From NCBI RefSeq assembly GCF_009711185.1, contig NZ_WMIF01000032.1, positions 1 through 38,193 on the forward strand: a stretch of 38,193 bases of DNA. Direction: 5' to 3'. The stretch is from Paracoccus limosus (GTDB lineage Bacteria; Pseudomonadota; Alphaproteobacteria; Rhodobacterales; Rhodobacteraceae). Made by a program: the position numbers and the translations under genes. Of this stretch, positions 18,528 to 28,216 are shown one piece after another (the first letter of the stretch is position 1; each line of letters starts with the position of its first letter). A model generated the notes under the pieces. The model saw only the letters and a list, made by a program, of their open reading frames with translations. It searched no databases and had not been told where the DNA came from.

Positions 18528-21500
18528 CTAGCGGCCGTCCAGCATCCGCAGTTCGCGCACCTGCCCCGCCTTGACATAGGTCAGCCGGCCATCGCCGATC
18601 GAATTGATGGTGCCGCCGTCGATGCGGTCACCCAGACGCACGGTCACGACCTTGCCGCTGCGCAACCGGATCAGCGCCCGGCTGGCCTGTCCGGCGCCGA
18701 TGATACCGATGATCGTGGTGCGGCGCATGTCGATGCCACGTGATTGCGTGGCGCTGCGGGCAACATTGGCCGCCGTGACACCGCCGCGCGCGCCGGCGCC
18801 GGCCAGTTCGGGCTCGTCGTCGATCTCTGGCGGCTTGTAGGTTTGCCGGTTGGCCAGCGCGGCGCGTTCCTCGGCGGCGGCCTGCGCGCGGGCACGGGCC
18901 TCGGCCTGGGCACGGGCCTGCGCTTCGGCAGCGGCATCGGCGGCGGCGCGGGCGCGGATGCGCGCCTCGGCCTGGGCCTGCAATTGCTCATCAAGCGCGC
19001 GACGGGCGGCGATCTCGGCCTCGCTGGGGCCCGGCGCGGTGGCAGCGGCCGCAGGCGGTTCGGGCGTGGCGGCGGGGGCCTCGGGCAGGATCGCACTGGG
19101 CGAGCGGGGGCTGGCGGCCAAACTGACGGCGGGGGCGGCTGCGCTGGCGGGCCCGGCGTCGCTGCGCCGGGGCGGCAGCGGCGAGGAACGCAGCGACGAC
19201 AGTTGCACCCCGCCCGGCGTGGCGGGCGAGGCATCGACGGCGGCGGCGATGGCTTCCTCGACCGCCGCGGCCGACAGGCCGGCGCCGCCAGCGGTCTTGC
19301 CGCCGGATTTGGCCTCGGCCTTGCTGTCTGCCTTGGCCTCGGCCTTGCCGCCGTCCGATTTCGCCGCGCTGGCCTGAGCCGAGCCGGGCCGGGCGGCCGG
19401 GCGGTTCGAGCCACGCAAAAGCCCGCCCGAATCCCGGGCGGGCTTGGCAGCGGCCGAGCTGGTCTCTGCTCCCTTGTTGGGTGGTGGCGTGGTTGCCGAT
19501 TTCAGCGCCGCCTCGACCGCCGAAGAGGAGACGGCGTCGCTGGCGGTGGCCTCATGCCGGGGCTTGCGCGAGGGCCGGGCATCGGCCAGCCGCTGCGGCG
19601 TGCCCGGCGCGGCCATGGCCAGCCCATGCCGGCGCAGGTCAAGGATCAGCCCGTCCAGCTGGCGCTGTTCGCCGGCATCCAGCAGCTGATCGCCCAGCGT
19701 ATCAGGGACCGAGCCCTCGGGACGCTGCGGCGGGCGCTTGGCCTGCGGCGCGGCGGCGGGGGTGGTCGCGGCCGCGCCGGCACCAGCCGCAGCAGCGCGG
19801 CGGGCGGGCGGGCGGGCGCCGCTGGCCTTGCCCGTGCTGGCCGGAGCAGCGCCCGGCAGTTGCGGCGCGCTGTCGGCACGCGGCACCGAGGTCGTGGGCG
19901 TGCTGCGCCGGGGCGACAGGCCCGGTCGGGCCGAACGGGTCAGCGTGTCGGCGCCGACGCCATTGGCCTCTTGCACGGCGGCATTGATCGCGGCGCGGCT
20001 GGGGGCGGATTGGCCCCGCCCGCCGGTCGCGGCGTTGCCTGCATTGCTGGCGGGCGCACGGGTCGGGGCGCTGGTGGCCACCGGCACGTTTGCGGCAGGC
20101 GTGGTGTTGCGGGCCGCCGGCGCCTGATTGGGACGGGTCGCCAGCAGCGGCGCGGTCGCGGCATCAGTGGCGGTGCCCGTGGTCACCGGATGGGCCGGGG
20201 CGACGGCACCGGGCGCATGCGGCGGCACGACGGCGGCGGCCACGGCGGCGGCGGCGATCACGACGCGGCGCTGTTCAGCCTCGGTCAGGGCCGAGACCGG
20301 CTCTTCGACCGCCTTGACCTGCGGCATCGGCCCGTCATCGGGAATGGTGTCGTCCGCTGCGGCCAGTTGTGTATCGGCCGGCACCGAGCTTTCGCCCGTG
20401 GCCGGATCCGTGACCGGGGTGTCGGTCTGGGTCTGCGTTTCCGGGACGGCGGCGGGGGCCGGCTCGACGGTTTCGGCGGCTTCGGGCGCGGCAGTCGTTT
20501 GCGGCACGCTGTCAGCGGCGGGTGCCGTGGCCGAAGCGGGCGCGGCATCATCGACGGCCACCACTTGCGCCGGACGGTCGCCCGGAACGGCAAAGGCCCA
20601 GATCAGCACCAGCCCGACGACCAGCAGCGCCAACATGCCCAAGAGGCTGGCCAGGCCACCGCGATGGCCGCTGGCGCCGGGGCGCTCGGCCATGCCGAAG
20701 CCGGCAGGCTCTTCGCGCTGCTGGCGGGCCTCGGCGGCGCGATCATGCAGGGCGCGGGCACGCGGGTTCAGCGCCTCGACCCGAGGCGCGACCTTGGGCG
20801 TGCCCGGCCGGGCCGGAGCGTGACGGACGACGGGCGCAGCAGCAGCAGGCTTGGCGACGGCAGGTTCGGCGGGGGCGTCCTTGGTGGCCTCATCCGCCTC
20901 GGCCACCGGGGTTTCGGTGGTCGGAGTCTCGGCGGCGGATTCCGTGACGGTTTCGGCAGCGGCCTCGGCGGGGGCTTCGACCTCGGCTTCGGGGACGCCG
21001 GCATCCACCTTGGCCTCGGTCGGCTCGGCGTCCGGGTCCGAGGCCGGCTCGGCCTTATCCTCGTTCTCAGGCGCGGCCGCATCGGCCGGGGCGCTGGCGC
21101 CGGGATCATCGGCCGGAAGGGCCAGATCCTCGGGCGCGGTGGCGGCTTCGAGAGCCGCGCTTTCGGCGTCCTCGGCCGCCTCGGCGGCATCTGCACCGGT
21201 TTGCGGCTTGGCCAAGGCTTCTGTCACGGCCTTGGCCGGGATTTCATCGACCGGGCCTGCGGCGGCCAGAACCGCATCGGCCGCAACCGGGATCGCAGCC
21301 GCCCCGACCGGGGCAACCGCCGCGCGGCTGCGCTGCGGCGCGTCCAGCACGAAGACCGGCTCGCCGGGGAACTGGCCCTCTTGCGGGTCGGCGCAATAGC
21401 CCACGCCCCGGAACCCGTATTCGGCAGCGAAATCGCGGGCCTCGCGCAGGGTCTGACGCGCCACCGCCGCGACGCGCACACTGTCGCCGTCGCCATGCCA

Positions 21501-21848
21501 GTCAAAGGACAGCTCGCCGATCGGATAGGGCGTCAGCCCGTCCAGCGCCTGCCCCACCGCCCGCTCGCGGTCGACCGAGGCCGCCACGGTCAGCGTCGTG
21601 TAAAGGATCTGGTCGTCGGGGATCACCAGCGTCAGCGGCAACTCGGTGTCGGGACCGGCGCCAGTCGCCATGCAGCGCAGCTGGTTCAGCGCATCGCGAA
21701 AGCCCGCCGTCTCGAAATCGACCGAGCCAAGGTGCCGCCAGCCGGGCACCCGCGCCTCTGCCGCCGACAGCTGGGCGGACCTGCTGAGCAGATGCACGGC
21801 ATCGCCACTGAACGAGAGGGCGTATTCGGTAACGGAATCAAGCGACAT
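18528..21848 (-). CDS. Large membrane protein with GspL/PilM-like cytoplasmic and GspC/PilP-like periplasmic ends
   Basis: An 1106-aa protein with an unusual layout. Residues 1-180 resemble the actin-like cytoplasmic domain of GspL/PilM assembly proteins (IPDDQILYTTLTV, then ALDGLTPYPIGELSFDWH and VAAVARQTLREARDFAAEYGF). Residues 185-345 are Ala/Glu/Pro-rich and acidic. A single membrane helix lies near 399-421 (LLGMLALLVVGLVLIWAFAVPG). The next ~600 residues are Ala/Pro/Thr-rich and should be periplasmic, with a charged Ala/Arg/Glu helix around 946-1001. Residues ~1028-1106 resemble the GspC/PilP homology region (TIIGIIGAGQASRALIRL, GKVVTVRLGDRIDGGTINSI, VRELRML). No other secretion or pilus gene is in the window. 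It is the first gene of a pair with the CPA2 antiporter. The domain calls are by eye; coding is certain. Confidence 0.8.
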   Translation of the reverse strand: MSLDSVTEYALSFSGDAVHLLSRSAQLSAAEARVPGWRHLGSVDFETAGFRDALNQLRCMATGAGPDTELPLTLVIPDDQILYTTLTVAASVDRERAVGQALDGLTPYPIGELSFDWHGDGDSVRVAAVARQTLREARDFAAEYGFRGVGYCADPQEGQFPGEPVFVLDAPQRSRAAVAPVGAAAIPVAADAVLAAAGPVDEIPAKAVTEALAKPQTGADAAEAAEDAESAALEAATAPEDLALPADDPGASAPADAAAPENEDKAEPASDPDAEPTEAKVDAGVPEAEVEAPAEAAAETVTESAAETPTTETPVAEADEATKDAPAEPAVAKPAAAAPVVRHAPARPGTPKVAPRVEALNPRARALHDRAAEARQQREEPAGFGMAERPGASGHRGGLASLLGMLALLVVGLVLIWAFAVPGDRPAQVVAVDDAAPASATAPAADSVPQTTAAPEAAETVEPAPAAVPETQTQTDTPVTDPATGESSVPADTQLAAADDTIPDDGPMPQVKAVEEPVSALTEAEQRRVVIAAAAVAAAVVPPHAPGAVAPAHPVTTGTATDAATAPLLATRPNQAPAARNTTPAANVPVATSAPTRAPASNAGNAATGGRGQSAPSRAAINAAVQEANGVGADTLTRSARPGLSPRRSTPTTSVPRADSAPQLPGAAPASTGKASGARPPARRAAAAGAGAAATTPAAAPQAKRPPQRPEGSVPDTLGDQLLDAGEQRQLDGLILDLRRHGLAMAAPGTPQRLADARPSRKPRHEATASDAVSSSAVEAALKSATTPPPNKGAETSSAAAKPARDSGGLLRGSNRPAARPGSAQASAAKSDGGKAEAKADSKAEAKSGGKTAGGAGLSAAAVEEAIAAAVDASPATPGGVQLSSLRSSPLPPRRSDAGPASAAAPAVSLAASPRSPSAILPEAPAATPEPPAAAATAPGPSEAEIAARRALDEQLQAQAEARIRARAAADAAAEAQARAQAEARARAQAAAEERAALANRQTYKPPEIDDEPELAGAGARGGVTAANVARSATQSRGIDMRRTTIIGIIGAGQASRALIRLRSGKVVTVRLGDRIDGGTINSIGDGRLTYVKAGQVRELRMLDGR

Positions 21849-22002
21849 CTATAGGCTTTGCCTTGCACTTCCGGGCGCTCGCAGCGCGAATTCAAATTGA
21901 TTTTTATGGACTACCGCAGAACGCGACCCGTGAAAAGCCGAACACCTCATTGTGAGGGAGCCGCGAGGCGCTTTGAGGGTTATATGGCCGCACTGCAACA
22001 TG

Positions 22003-22023
22003 CTGCGGCAACTTCCGCCGCAG
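22003..22023 (+). other. Small hairpin in the SIMPL leader
   Basis: CTGCGGC and GCCGCAG form a 7-bp stem with a 7-nt loop, ending 20 nt before the ATG at 22044 and just ahead of the AGGGAGAAA ribosome-binding site. It may affect translation or message stability; no known riboregulator pattern is recognised. Confidence 0.4.
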
Positions 22024-22043
22024 CACCCGAGGGAGAAATCTGA

Positions 22044-22865
22044 ATGTCCCGTTTCCGTTCGACCGCCCTGCCTCTGGCCGCCGCATTGATGCTGGCCGGG
22101 CCGGCGTTCGCTCAGGCCCCCGATGCCCCGCCGCCGCCCGAGGCGCATGGCAAGCATCACCCGATGCCGCCGCAACCGGCGCGGCTTTCCGTCAGCGGCT
22201 CGGGTCAGGCCGTCGCCCAGCCCGACATCGCCACCATCACGCTGGGCGTGAGCTCGCAGGCCCCGACCGCTGCCGAAGCCATGAGCAAGACCGCCGCCCA
22301 GCAGCAAAAGGTCATCGAGACGCTGAAGGCCGAAGGCGTCGAGGCGCGCGACATCCAGACCTCGGGGCTGAATCTGGCGGCGCAGATGGACTATCCCGAA
22401 AATCAGGCACCGAAACTGGTAGGCTATGTGGCGCAGAACAGCGTCAGCCTGCGGGTGCGCGACATCGCCAAGCTGGGCGAGGTGCTCGACAAGCTGGTCG
22501 CCTCGGGCGCCAACGAGATCTCGGGCATCGGCTTTTCGCGCGAGGACATGGGCGCGGCGCAGGACGAGGCGCGGGCCGCCGCCGTCGCGGATGCGCGCCA
22601 CAAGGCCGAGCTGATGGCCGAGGCGGCGGGCATGCGGCTGGGCGCGCTGCGCGTGCTGTCGGATTCGCCGGTGATCGAGGCGCCGCAGCCCCTGCTGATG
22701 CGCGCGGCGATGGATGCCAAGGCGGCCTCGACGCCGGTCGAGGCGGGCGAGCTGACGGTCTCGGCGCAGGTTTCGGCGGTGTTCGACCTGCTGCCCGCAG
22801 GCCCGCCGCCCGCGCCGGGCGCCGAGGCCCCGGATGCGCCGCCGCCCCCGCCCCCGGCGAACTGA
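22044..22865 (+). CDS. Exported SIMPL-domain (DUF541) protein
   Basis: A 273-aa periplasmic or outer-membrane-associated protein. Residues 1-24 are a signal peptide (MSRFRSTALPLAAALMLAGPAFA), followed by a Pro/His-rich stretch and the SIMPL domain: RLSVSGSGQAVAQPDIATITLGVSSQAPTAAEAM opens it, GVEARDIQTSGLNLAAQ follows, and ISGIGFSREDMGAAQDEARAAAVADARHKAELMAEAAG is the typical long helix. The tail is Pro-rich. Family members include the Brucella BP26 antigen; their molecular role is unsettled. GAGGGAGAAA precedes the ATG. It diverges from the 1106-aa gene across a 195-nt AT-richer gap that must hold both promoters, and ends in a strong bidirectional terminator. Confidence 0.92.
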   Translation: MSRFRSTALPLAAALMLAGPAFAQAPDAPPPPEAHGKHHPMPPQPARLSVSGSGQAVAQPDIATITLGVSSQAPTAAEAMSKTAAQQQKVIETLKAEGVEARDIQTSGLNLAAQMDYPENQAPKLVGYVAQNSVSLRVRDIAKLGEVLDKLVASGANEISGIGFSREDMGAAQDEARAAAVADARHKAELMAEAAGMRLGALRVLSDSPVIEAPQPLLMRAAMDAKAASTPVEAGELTVSAQVSAVFDLLPAGPPPAPGAEAPDAPPPPPPAN

Positions 22866-22881
22866 CGCGGCCGGATGAAAC

Positions 22882-22918
22882 AGAACGGCCGGCAGGGATC
22901 GCCCTGCCGGCCGTTTTC
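22882..22918. terminator. Strong bidirectional terminator
   Basis: A perfect 14-bp stem (AACGGCCGGCAGGG at 22884-22897, CCCTGCCGGCCGTT at 22902-22915) with a 4-nt loop, flanked by short A and T stretches, lies between the convergent SIMPL and metY genes and can stop both transcripts. Confidence 0.85.
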
Positions 22919-22932
22919 ATGAACCGGTGCGG

Positions 22933-24219
22933 TCAGGCGCTGGCCGCTGCCAGAGCCTGATCCAGATCAGCGATGATGTCGCCCGCATCCTCGATGCCGA
23001 TCGACAGGCGCACCACATCGGGGCCGGCCCCGGCTGCGATCTTTTGCGCATCGGTCAGCTGGCTGTGCGTGGTCGAGGCCGAATGGATCACCAGCGAGCG
23101 CGCATCGCCAAGGTTCGCGACATGGCTGAACAGTTTGAGATTGTCGACAAGCTTGACCGCCGCATCATAGCCGCCCTTTATCGAGAAGGTGAAAAGCGCC
23201 CCCGCTCCCTTGGGATAGACCCGCTGCGCGGTCGCATTCCACGGCGATGAGGCGAGCCCGGCATAGGTGACCGAGGCCACGCGCGGGTCCTGTTCCAGCC
23301 ATTCGGCCACGGTCTGGGCATTGGCGACGTGACGCTCCATCCGCAGGCCCAACGTCTCGATGCCCATCAAGGTGTAATGCGCGCCCTGCGGGTTCATGGT
23401 CATGCCCAGATCGCGCAGCCCGATGGCGATGCTGTGGAAGGTAAAGGCGAGGTTGCCGAAGGTCTCGTGGAACTTGAGGCCGTGATAGGCGGGTTCGGGC
23501 TGCGACAGGCTGGGAAACTTGTCCGAGGCCGACCAGTCGAACTTGCCGCTGTCGACCACGACGCCGCCGGTCACGGTGCCATTGCCGGTCATGTATTTGG
23601 TCAGGCTGTGCGCGACCAGCGTAGCACCAAGCTCGATCGGTTTGCACAGATAGGGCGTGGCCAGCGTGTTGTCGACGATCAGCGGCACGCCCAGTTCGTC
23701 GGCGACGCGGGCGACGGCGGGAATGTCGGTGACATAGCCGCCGGGATTCGAGATCGATTCGCAGAAGATGGCGCGGGTATTGCCATCGGCGGCGGCGCGC
23801 AGCGCGTTGAGATCATCCAGATCGACGAATTTCGCGCTCCAGCCAAAGCGGCGGATGGTCTGGCTGAACTGGGTGATGGTGCCGCCGTAAAGCCGGGTCG
23901 AGGCGATGATGTTGCAGCCCGGACCCATCAGCGGGAACAGCGCCATGATCTGCGCGGCATGGCCCGAAGAGCAGCAGACCGCGCCGGCGCCGCCTTCGAG
24001 GGCCGCCACGCGCGATTGCAGCGCGGCCACCGTCGGGTTGGTCAGGCGCGAATAGATATAGCCCACCTCTTGCAGGCCGAAGAGCCGGGCGGCATGGGCG
24101 GCGTCCTGAAACACATAGGCGGTGGTCTGATAGATCGGCACCTGCCGCGCGCCGGTGGCCGGATCGGGGGCGGCCCCGGCATGGATGGCGGTGGTGTCAA
24201 AGCCCCATTGATCGGACAT
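22933..24219 (-). CDS. metY: O-acetylhomoserine aminocarboxypropyltransferase (sulfhydrylase)
   Basis: A 428-aa PLP enzyme of the Cys/Met metabolism family that makes homocysteine from O-acetylhomoserine and sulfide. Signs: the N-terminal WGFDTTAIHAG and GARQVPIYQTTAYVF, YSRLTNPTVAALQSRVAALEGG, the aspartate strand VPLIVDNTLATPYLCKP, and the PLP lysine at about residue 208 in LVAHSLTKYMTGNG. Length and the long insert after the lysine fit MetY rather than MetB/MetC/MetZ. GGAAGGAGATCACC precedes the ATG. No SAM riboswitch pattern was seen in the 24220-24320 leader. It shares a sulfur theme with the SsuD-like gene but is far from it. Confidence 0.94.
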   Translation of the reverse strand: MSDQWGFDTTAIHAGAAPDPATGARQVPIYQTTAYVFQDAAHAARLFGLQEVGYIYSRLTNPTVAALQSRVAALEGGAGAVCCSSGHAAQIMALFPLMGPGCNIIASTRLYGGTITQFSQTIRRFGWSAKFVDLDDLNALRAAADGNTRAIFCESISNPGGYVTDIPAVARVADELGVPLIVDNTLATPYLCKPIELGATLVAHSLTKYMTGNGTVTGGVVVDSGKFDWSASDKFPSLSQPEPAYHGLKFHETFGNLAFTFHSIAIGLRDLGMTMNPQGAHYTLMGIETLGLRMERHVANAQTVAEWLEQDPRVASVTYAGLASSPWNATAQRVYPKGAGALFTFSIKGGYDAAVKLVDNLKLFSHVANLGDARSLVIHSASTTHSQLTDAQKIAAGAGPDVVRLSIGIEDAGDIIADLDQALAAASA

Positions 24220-24320
24220 GGTGATCTCCTTCCCTTGTCGGGCGCAAGTTAGGAGCGGGCGGGGGCGACTGGCAATGGGGGATGATTTTCCCTGCGCCGT
24301 TCCGGTGGCACGGCCGGATT

Positions 24321-24347
24321 TGGGTATTTGGGAAATGGTGAATGATG
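24321..24347 (+). repeat. Gene-end repeat copy
   Basis: GGGTATTT-GGGA-AATGGTGAATG matches the copies at 8908-8930 (minus) and 12927-12948 at all fixed positions. It lies in the 195-nt gap between metY and pgi, with no preceding short hairpin as in the copy at 12888. Confidence 0.65.
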
Positions 24348-24375
24348 GGCGCCGCGCATGGGATGCGGCGTGAGG

Positions 24376-24403
24376 GGCCGCCGCCCCAGGGTGGGCGGCG
24401 GCC
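24376..24403 (-). terminator. Hairpin after pgi
   Basis: A perfect 11-bp GC stem (GGCCGCCGCCC / GGGCGGCGGCC, 6-nt loop) begins 12 nt past the pgi stop codon on the minus strand. It lacks a T-run, so it is a probable 3' end or mRNA-stabilising structure for the zwf-pgl-pgi transcript rather than a classic terminator. Confidence 0.6.
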
Positions 24404-24414
24404 GGTTTCGCGGG

Positions 24415-26019
<1,605 letters not shown>

Positions 26020-26036
26020 GATGCTAAATGTCTCTG

Positions 26037-26714
26037 CTACTCTGCCCAGTGCACGGTGATATCGCCCAGAAAGGCGCGGATCGGCGCGTCGCGGGCGTCA
26101 AGGGTTTGCGCCCGCTCAAGCGCGGCGCGCTTGTCGGGGCCGGTGATCATCAGATGGGTGTTGATGGCCCTTTGCAGCGCGGGCGCGGTCAGGGTGATGC
26201 GCGGCTCGTCCGCAACGCTGTTGACGGCCATGACCAGCGGCGCGTCGGGCGCCAGTGCCAGTCCGGTTTCCGCCGTGCCGGGAAACAGGCTGGCGGTGTG
26301 CATGTCATTGCCCACGCCAAGCAGCAGCACGGTGATCGGCAGATGCGGGGCGACCGCTTCGGCCAGCGCCGCAGCGGCATCCTCGGGGCGGGCCGCACCG
26401 GTATAGAGATCGACATAGGCCGCAGCGGCGGCATTGCCGGTCAGCAGATGGCGGCGCAAGAGCCGGCTGTTCGAGCGCGGATGTTCACCATCGACCCAGC
26501 GCTCGTCGTTGAGAAACACCGTGACCCGCGACCAGTCCAGTTGCTCGGTGCCCGAGAGCGTGTCGAAAACCGGCGCCGGCGTGGTGCCGCCCGGCACACA
26601 GAGGCTGGCGGTTTCGTTGCCGCGCAGGTGCTGGGAAAGCTGGCTGGCGATCTTGCCGGCCAGCGACAGGGCCAGCATCTCGCGGTCAGGGTATTCGACG
26701 AACTCCAGGGTCAC
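26037..26714 (-). CDS. pgl: 6-phosphogluconolactonase
   Basis: A 225-aa DevB-type lactonase that hydrolyses 6-phosphoglucono-lactone, the product of Zwf. Marks: [19 protein letters not shown] (sugar-phosphate-isomerase-like fold), [28 protein letters not shown], and [18 protein letters not shown], the family's conserved phosphate-site loop. I prefer the GTG start at 26714, which overlaps the zwf stop codon as GTGA and has GGAGGGAG 8 nt upstream; an ATG at 26732 would add six residues inside zwf. It sits between zwf and pgi. Confidence 0.93.
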   Translation of the reverse strand: MTLEFVEYPDREMLALSLAGKIASQLSQHLRGNETASLCVPGGTTPAPVFDTLSGTEQLDWSRVTVFLNDERWVDGEHPRSNSRLLRRHLLTGNAAAAAYVDLYTGAARPEDAAAALAEAVAPHLPITVLLLGVGNDMHTASLFPGTAETGLALAPDAPLVMAVNSVADEPRITLTAPALQRAINTHLMITGPDKRAALERAQTLDARDAPIRAFLGDITVHWAE

Positions 26715-28162
26715 GACCGGATCTCCCTCCATCGGCGGTTGTCGCGGTGCAGCAGGCGCAGCGCCTCTTCGGGACCGCTTGAGCCTGCATCATAGGGCTC
26801 GGGGCGTTTTGATCCAGCCTCCCAATCGGCGATGATCGGATCGGTCCAGGCCCAGGCGGCCTCGACCTCGTCGCCGCGCATGAACAGCGTCTGGTTGCCA
26901 CGGATCACATCCATGATCAGCCGCTCATAGGCGTCGGGCATGTCGGTGCCATCGGCGCCCAGCGCGTCGGCAAAGCTCATATCCAGCGGCACCTGCACAA
27001 GGCGCATGCCGCCGGGACCGGGTTCCTTGATCATCACCGTCAGATCCATGCCCTCGTTGGGTTGCAGCTTGATGACAAGCTGGTTCGAGCGCGGTTCGTT
27101 TTCGGTGTCAAAGATCGAATGCGGCGGCGCCTTGAAGGTCACCACGATCTCGCTGGTGCGCGCGCGCAGCTTCTTGCCGGTGCGCAGATAGAAGGGCGTG
27201 CCGGTCCAGCGCCAGTTGGCGATCCGCACCTTGAGCGCGACAAAGCTTTCGGTGCGCGAATCGGCATTGCCCACGTCCTGCAGATAGCCCGGCCCGTCGC
27301 TGTCGGCCTGATATTGGCCGCGCACGATATCACCCGGCTCCAGCGGCTCCAGCGCGCGGATCACCTTGAGCTTTTCGTCGCGCACCGCATTGGGGTCGAA
27401 ATGATAGGGCGGCTCCATCGCGATCAGGCACAGAAGCTGCATCAGGTGGTTCTGCACCATATCGCGCATCGCGCCCGAATGGTCGTAATATTCGCCGCGC
27501 CCGCCGACGCCCACGGTCTCGGCCACGGTGATCTGGACGTGATCGACATATTGCGCGTTCCAGAGCGGTTCGAACAACATGTTGGCAAAGCGCACCGCCA
27601 TCAGGTTCTGGACGGTTTCCTTGCCCAGATAATGGTCGATCCGGTAGATCTGCTGTTCGACGAAATGCCGTGCCAGCACCGCGTTCAGCTCGCGCGCCGA
27701 GGCAAGGTCGCGGCCAAAGGGCTTTTCCACCACGATGCGGCTGTCGGCATCGGCGATGCCATTGTCGGCCAGCCGCTGGGCGATATCGCCAAAGAGCGAA
27801 GGCGCCACCGAGAAATAGAAGGCATGCACCACGCCCGGACGGACGCGGGATTTCAGCTCGTCCCAGCCGCCCTCACCGCGCGCGTCCACCGCGACATAGC
27901 CAAGGTGGTTCAGGAAATCGTCAAGCTGGGACAGGTCGTCGCCCTTGTTGGCGAATTTGCGGATCGCCTCGCGCGCTTCGGCGCGAAAGGCTGCGTCATC
28001 CTGCTGGGTGCGGGCGGCGCCGATGATCTGGGCGGTGCCCGGAATCTGGCCGGCGACATAGCGGCGGTAAAGGCCGGGCAGGATCTTGCGATGCGCCAGA
28101 TCGCCGGTCGCACCGAAGATGACAAGGTCGAAGTCTTCAACAGGAATGATGCGCGAAACCAT
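26711..28162 (-). CDS. zwf: Glucose-6-phosphate 1-dehydrogenase
   Basis: A 483-aa enzyme oxidising glucose-6-phosphate with NAD(P)+, the entry to the Entner-Doudoroff and pentose-phosphate routes. The coenzyme motif is FGATGDLAHRKILPGLY at residues ~16-32, EKPFGRD lies near 146, and the active-site signature RIDHYLGKE is at ~174-182. The start at 28162 (MVSRIIPVEDF) has AGGAG 7 nt upstream; an ATG at 28216 would lie over the predicted promoter and operator and is rejected. It heads zwf-pgl-pgi, and its promoter region carries a palindromic operator shared with edd. Confidence 0.97.
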   Translation of the reverse strand: MVSRIIPVEDFDLVIFGATGDLAHRKILPGLYRRYVAGQIPGTAQIIGAARTQQDDAAFRAEAREAIRKFANKGDDLSQLDDFLNHLGYVAVDARGEGGWDELKSRVRPGVVHAFYFSVAPSLFGDIAQRLADNGIADADSRIVVEKPFGRDLASARELNAVLARHFVEQQIYRIDHYLGKETVQNLMAVRFANMLFEPLWNAQYVDHVQITVAETVGVGGRGEYYDHSGAMRDMVQNHLMQLLCLIAMEPPYHFDPNAVRDEKLKVIRALEPLEPGDIVRGQYQADSDGPGYLQDVGNADSRTESFVALKVRIANWRWTGTPFYLRTGKKLRARTSEIVVTFKAPPHSIFDTENEPRSNQLVIKLQPNEGMDLTVMIKEPGPGGMRLVQVPLDMSFADALGADGTDMPDAYERLIMDVIRGNQTLFMRGDEVEAAWAWTDPIIADWEAGSKRPEPYDAGSSGPEEALRLLHRDNRRWREIRS

Positions 28163-28187
28163 CACATTCTCCTCATCGCTCGGCACC

Positions 28188-28216
28188 GGAATACCCTCTG
28201 TTAGCGATAACATCAA
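28188..28216 (-). promoter_or_regulatory. Predicted zwf promoter
   Basis: On the minus strand TTGATG (28211-28216, overlapping the PIN gene's stop codon) and TATTCC (28188-28193) are 17 bp apart. The operator at 28199-28212 covers the end of the -35 and the spacer. Initiation is expected near 28181. Confidence 0.6.
28199..28212 (-). promoter_or_regulatory. LacI-type palindromic operator at zwf
   Basis: TGTTATCGCTAACA on the minus strand is a palindrome around a central CG (GTTA-NCGN-TAAC), the shape of LacI-family operators. The same 13 of 14 bases occur at edd (30027-30040), in the same position relative to the -35. In Rhodobacter the LacI-family regulator CceR is known to repress Entner-Doudoroff genes; assignment to a CceR-like protein here is inference. 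Confidence 0.75.

Noticed and set aside
18744..21854. A 1036-aa open frame on the plus strand, antisense to the 1106-aa gene
   Set aside because: It mirrors the GC-rich codons of the real gene, is made of Gly/Arg-rich sequence without domains, and has no ribosome-binding site. Long antisense frames are common at this GC content.
24220..24320. SAM riboswitch in the metY leader
   Set aside because: The leader shows no SAM-II-like conserved core or pseudoknot that I could recognise by eye; a covariance-model search would be needed to exclude it fully.
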